Shown here: positions 6,476-9,650 of the stretch, in pieces
Layout: each line of letters begins with the position of its first letter
Position numbering within the stretch: the stretch's first letter is position 1
Source of the DNA: an uncultured Lachnospiraceae bacterium
Lineage (GTDB): Bacteria > Bacillota > Clostridia > Lachnospirales > Lachnospiraceae
Direction: 5' to 3'
NCBI GenBank assembly: GCA_934418055.1
Contig: CAKRWX010000072.1
Coordinates: forward strand, 1-9,650
Length of the DNA: 9,650 bases
Translations under genes and position numbers: made by a program
The notes under the pieces: generated by a model
The model's database searches: none
What the model saw: only the letters and a program-made list of their open reading frames with translations
Told to the model about the DNA's origin: nothing

Positions 6476-7606
6476 ATGGAACTGCAGAAATTTTTTAAGG
6501 ACTATATGAATGACTATAAGGGTCTGGATATCTATCGGGAAACGGTAGATGGCCAAGATTTTAACGAGTGGAATTATGAGGATGGATGTCTGCTCCTGGG
6601 ATGCAAAAAGATGTATGAGGTGACCGGAGACGACTTTTACCGGGAGTATATCATCCGTTTTATGGATCCTTATGTGAAGGAAGACGGGGAAATCAAGAGT
6701 TATGTGCTCGGTGAATATAACCTGGATTTTATCAATGCAGGCAAATTGTTTTATTTTATGTATGATGAGACCGGAGAAGAACGGTGGAAAAAGGCAGCAG
6801 ATAAGTTGATGGAGCAGCTGCATTATCAGCCGAGACTGACAACAGGAAATTTCTGGCATAAGCTGATCTATCCATTCCAGGTGTGGCTGGATGGCCTTTA
6901 TATGGCGCAGCCGTTTTATATGGAATATGAAAATCGTTTTCATGGACGAAAAAATTACTATGATATCATTGGACAGTTTAAGAGCGTGAGACGGCATCTA
7001 TATGATGAACAGACTGGCTTGTATTACCATGCGTATGATGAATACAAAGAGAGAGACTGGGCAGACAAGGAAACAGGACTTTCACCGAACTTCTGGCTTC
7101 GTTCCATCGGCTGGTATCTGATGGCATTGGTTGACTGCTATGAACTGGCGAGTGAAGAATTGTATGACTGCAAGAGAGAACTGGGCGATCTGTATCGCGA
7201 AGCGATCCGTGGTGTTTTAAAGTGGCAGGATAAGGAAAGCAAGCTATTTTACCAATTGATCGCGCTGCCTGAGGCAGAAGGAAATTATCTGGAATCTTCA
7301 GGATCATTGATGATCGCATATTCGATCATGAAAGCCTGCAGGCTGGAATTACTGCTGGCAGATAAGTACCAGCAGATCGGAGAAGAGATTTTTCGTGGGG
7401 TCATGGATCTGCAGCTGACAGATCATGACGGCAGGCTGCATTTGGGGCATACCTGTGAGGTGGCAGGTCTTGGACCGAGACATGAGCGGAATGGCAGTGT
7501 GGAATATTATCTGTCAGAACCGGTGGTGGAGGATGATCCAAAAGCCCAGGGAGTTATGATGATGGCTTATGGGGAATATCTTCTCCTTCATAATAATGAG
7601 GAATGA
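6476..7606 (+). CDS. Glycoside hydrolase family 105, unsaturated rhamnogalacturonyl/galacturonyl hydrolase (YteR/YesR-like)
   Basis: The 376-residue product matches the single-domain (alpha/alpha)6-barrel GH105 enzymes; YteR is of similar length (about 373). Signature segments are WNYEDGCLL (32-40), LDFINAGK (83-90), YPFQVWLDGLYM (132-143), GLYYHAYDE (181-189), FWLRSIGWYLMALVD (206-220) and YLESSGSLMIAY (271-282). D84 and D139 correspond, with the same 55-residue spacing, to the active-site Asp88 and Asp143 I recall for YteR. The enzyme hydrates the 4,5 double bond of the non-reducing-end uronate left by pectin or rhamnogalacturonan lyases, releasing the unsaturated sugar. No signal peptide, so it acts in the cytoplasm after import. 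Its stop overlaps an ATG (ATGA) at the next gene. Whether the leaving group is rhamnose or galacturonate cannot be decided here. Confidence 0.93.
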   Translation: MELQKFFKDYMNDYKGLDIYRETVDGQDFNEWNYEDGCLLLGCKKMYEVTGDDFYREYIIRFMDPYVKEDGEIKSYVLGEYNLDFINAGKLFYFMYDETGEERWKKAADKLMEQLHYQPRLTTGNFWHKLIYPFQVWLDGLYMAQPFYMEYENRFHGRKNYYDIIGQFKSVRRHLYDEQTGLYYHAYDEYKERDWADKETGLSPNFWLRSIGWYLMALVDCYELASEELYDCKRELGDLYREAIRGVLKWQDKESKLFYQLIALPEAEGNYLESSGSLMIAYSIMKACRLELLLADKYQQIGEEIFRGVMDLQLTDHDGRLHLGHTCEVAGLGPRHERNGSVEYYLSEPVVEDDPKAQGVMMMAYGEYLLLHNNEE

Positions 7607-7626
7607 TAGAAAGGATGGTATCGAGT

Positions 7627-8553
7627 ATGGCAAAAACAGCAGAAAGCGTGCCTGCGAAAAAAACAGCATGGCAGAAGTTCTGGAAGAGAAACAGGGGACT
7701 GTTATATGTTCTTCCGTGGCTTTTAGGATTCTTGTGTTTTAAGTGTTATCCATTCTTTTCTTCTTTTATTTACAGTTTAAAGGATTTTAACCTGTTCAAA
7801 GGAGATGCTGATTTTATCGGATTGGGAAACTATATTAAGATTTTCAATACGAAGAAGTATATGAAGGCTTATCTTGTAACCTTTAAATATGCGTTTATTA
7901 CGGTTCCTTTAAAATTGATCTTTTCTCTTTTTATCGCATATATCCTGAACTTTAAGATCAAGTTTGTGAAGTTTTTCCGGACCGTATACTATATCCCATC
8001 CATTCTTGGCGGATCAGTAGCAGTTGCGATCGTATGGAAATTCTTATTCCAGTCTGACGGACTGATCAATCAGGTGCTCCGCTTCTTTGGCGGTTCTGGT
8101 ATTAACTGGCTTGGAAGTCCGAAGTATGCACTCTGGGTCATCTGTCTTTTACATGTATGGCAGTTTGGCTCTGCTATGGTAATTTTCTTAGCTGCATTAA
8201 AGGGCGTTTCACAGGATCTGTATGAGGCGGCTGCAATCGATGGAGCAGGAAAATGGAGACAGTTTTTCAGTGTGACGGTTCCGCTGATCACACCGGTTAT
8301 TTTTTATAATCTGGTTACACAGCTGTGCAACTCTTTCCAGGAATTTAACAGCGCGTATATCATTACCAAGGGCGGTCCTTTAAGCTCTACGACATTGATC
8401 TCCCTGTTAGTATATCAGAGTGCATTTAAGTCCTACGATATGGGAATTGCCTGTGCAATGGCATGGGTGCTGTTTGTGATTGTTGCAATCTTTACGGTAA
8501 TTGCATTCTTAAGCCAGAAATACTGGGTTTATTATTCCGATGATGAGAGGTGA
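7627..8553 (+). CDS. CUT1 ABC sugar permease, first subunit (UgpA/LplB/TogM type)
   Basis: The 308-residue product is a six-helix membrane permease with a Lys/Arg-rich cytoplasmic start, first membrane span at about 26-48, and further spans at about 90-110, 120-142, 170-192, 220-240 and 275-296. The EAA loop that contacts the ATPase is at about 200-223 (EAAAIDGAGKW, then PLITP). Three in-frame ATGs exist: 7603 overlaps the GH105 stop but has a poor site, 7615 has no spacing, and 7627 is preceded by AGAAAGGA about 11 bases upstream. I chose 7627; 7603 would add 8 residues and is a fair alternative. It pairs with the next permease to form the channel, served by SBP2 and possibly SBP1. Confidence 0.9.
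   Translation: MAKTAESVPAKKTAWQKFWKRNRGLLYVLPWLLGFLCFKCYPFFSSFIYSLKDFNLFKGDADFIGLGNYIKIFNTKKYMKAYLVTFKYAFITVPLKLIFSLFIAYILNFKIKFVKFFRTVYYIPSILGGSVAVAIVWKFLFQSDGLINQVLRFFGGSGINWLGSPKYALWVICLLHVWQFGSAMVIFLAALKGVSQDLYEAAAIDGAGKWRQFFSVTVPLITPVIFYNLVTQLCNSFQEFNSAYIITKGGPLSSTTLISLLVYQSAFKSYDMGIACAMAWVLFVIVAIFTVIAFLSQKYWVYYSDDER
8545..8550 (+). promoter_or_regulatory. Ribosome binding site deciding the start of the second permease
   Basis: GAGAGG lies 8 bases before the ATG at 8559, inside the end of the first permease gene. An in-frame GTG at 8550 overlaps the site itself and is rejected. Confidence 0.6.
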
Positions 8554-8558
8554 TCAGG

Positions 8559-9407
8559 ATGACAAGAAAAACTAAAAATACGATATCAACCATACTCCGA
8601 TATGTCGTTTTGTGTGCGGTAGGTGTCCTGATGTTTTATCCGATGCTTTGGATGGTGGGCGCTTCTTTAAAGGCAGACAATAATGAGATTTATTCTACAA
8701 TTAGTTTTATTCCTAAAAATCCATCCTTTGCAGCATATGTAAAAGGCTGGACGGCAACAGGATACAGCTTTGGAAAATTCATGATGAACACCTATATTAT
8801 TGTATTTCCGAAGGTTGTCGGGATCGTGATCTCCACGATCATCACTGCATATGGTTTTTCAAGATTCCAGTTTGTAGGAAAGACCTTTTTATTTGCAGTA
8901 TTGATGAGTACGTTGTTTCTCCCACAGGTAGTTTTGAATATTCCACAGTTCTTGATGTTTACAGATCTTGGCTGGGTAGATACCTACAAGCCGCTGGTTG
9001 TACCATCCTTTTTTGCCAATGAGCCATATTTCGTATTTATGCTGGTGCAGTTTATGAGATCGGTATCCAAAGAGATGGAAGAGGCGGCGGAGATCGATGG
9101 CTGTAATTCTCTGCAGAGATTGATCTATATTGTAGTGCCGATCGTGAAACCGTCCATTGTTTCTGTAGCATTATTCCAGTTCATGTGGAGCTCCAATGAC
9201 TTCCAGGGACCATTGATCTATATTAATACGGTAACGAAATACCCGGCATCACTGGGACTGCGTCTGATCGCCGATAGCGAGACTGGCTTTGAGTGGAATA
9301 AGATCCTTGCACTTTCGGTAATTTCTATCATTCCGACCCTGATCGTCTTTTTCATGGCTCAGGATCAGTTTATTGATGGTATTGCAGCCGGTGGTGTAAA
9401 AGGTTAA
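8559..9407 (+). CDS. CUT1 ABC sugar permease, second subunit (UgpE/LplC/TogN type)
   Basis: The 282-residue product has a basic start, a first membrane span at about 14-35, then a periplasmic-type loop and five further spans, ending with the family's C-terminal pattern of a hydrophobic span, FMAQDQFIDG (265-274) and a Gly-rich tail. The EAA loop is at about 173-198 (EEAAEIDGCNSLQR, then PIVKP). It is the partner of the preceding permease, 5 bases downstream of its stop. No ATPase gene is seen between or after the permeases in this window; CUT1 importers of Bacillota commonly share one ATPase of the MsmX type encoded elsewhere. Confidence 0.93.
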   Translation: MTRKTKNTISTILRYVVLCAVGVLMFYPMLWMVGASLKADNNEIYSTISFIPKNPSFAAYVKGWTATGYSFGKFMMNTYIIVFPKVVGIVISTIITAYGFSRFQFVGKTFLFAVLMSTLFLPQVVLNIPQFLMFTDLGWVDTYKPLVVPSFFANEPYFVFMLVQFMRSVSKEMEEAAEIDGCNSLQRLIYIVVPIVKPSIVSVALFQFMWSSNDFQGPLIYINTVTKYPASLGLRLIADSETGFEWNKILALSVISIIPTLIVFFMAQDQFIDGIAAGGVKG

Positions 9408-9421
9408 AAAGGAGGAGACCT

Positions 9422-9650
9422 ATGTTAAAATTTTCTGTTCTATTTCTCACATCCCGCAAGGCGATGATCGAGGTGGAAGATTTTGGTATCTGGAATACCA
9501 ATGAGCCCTATGAGATCTGGCTCAATGGGGAAAAATATATGGAATCAGACCGTGCAACGCAGACAATTAAAAATCTGAAACCGGATACGGATTATGAGAT
9601 CCAGATAAAGAGCAAAAATGATAGTTCGGAAATCACGGTGATTCATACAG
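9422..9650 (+). CDS. Start of a probable GH28 polygalacturonase with N-terminal beta-sandwich domain (partial)
   Basis: The first 76 residues are visible; the gene continues beyond the right edge. GGAGG (9411-9415) sits 6 bases before the ATG. The sequence reads as a fibronectin III-like beta domain: LKFSVLFLTSRKAMIEVE (2-19), EPYEIWLNGEKY (28-39) and NLKPDTDYEIQIKS (51-64). I recall this arrangement at the front of bacterial GH28 exo-polygalacturonases of Clostridia and Thermotoga, where the pectin-degrading beta-helix follows. No signal peptide, so the product would be cytoplasmic and act on imported oligosaccharides. The catalytic part is not in view, so GH28 rests on the N-terminal pattern and the pectin context; another carbohydrate-active enzyme with such a domain is possible. 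Confidence 0.6.
   Translation, partial: MLKFSVLFLTSRKAMIEVEDFGIWNTNEPYEIWLNGEKYMESDRATQTIKNLKPDTDYEIQIKSKNDSSEITVIHT

Overview
The window looks like a piece of a Bacillota (Clostridia) genome, most likely a gut Lachnospiraceae. The evidence is the moderate-to-low GC, strong AGGAGG-type ribosome binding sites, a lipoprotein with an Ala/Thr-rich linker after the lipobox Cys, and a YesM/YesN-type two-component system beside a CUT1 sugar ABC transporter. The genus cannot be fixed from the sequence alone. No rRNA, tRNA, insertion sequence, phage gene or CRISPR array was seen.

Layout: the left part (1-2731) is on the minus strand. It holds a YesM-family sensor histidine kinase followed, with a 4-base ATGA overlap, by a response regulator that runs off the left edge. 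A gap of about 230 bases (2732-2962) separates this pair from a divergent, tightly packed plus-strand operon. The operon order is: solute-binding protein 1 (2963-4237), two-cupin protein (4248-4976), solute-binding protein 2 (5013-6383), a strong stem-loop (6409-6441), a GH105 unsaturated glucuronyl/rhamnogalacturonyl hydrolase (6476-7606), two CUT1 permeases (7627-8553 and 8559-9407), and the start of a gene cut by the right edge (9422-9650). That last gene resembles the N-terminal beta-sandwich domain found in front of some GH28 polygalacturonases.

Together the genes read as a pectin-oligosaccharide utilisation locus. The proposed route is as follows. A TogB-like lipoprotein captures (unsaturated) oligogalacturonides or rhamnogalacturonan fragments, and the two permeases import them, using an ATPase encoded elsewhere. 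The cytoplasmic GH105 enzyme releases the 4,5-unsaturated uronate from the non-reducing end. The cupin protein, whose second domain carries the His-His-Gln-His metal set of KdgF, would convert that unsaturated uronate to the open-chain keto form. The two-component system probably senses the same sugars and activates the divergent operon.

The most unusual points are the two-cupin KdgF-like protein (KdgF itself is a single small cupin), a second solute-binding protein placed next to the sensor kinase rather than next to the permeases, a stem-loop that probably tunes expression after the second binding protein, and a long insertion in the kinase ATP-lid region. These functions are predicted from sequence motifs and context; none is demonstrated.
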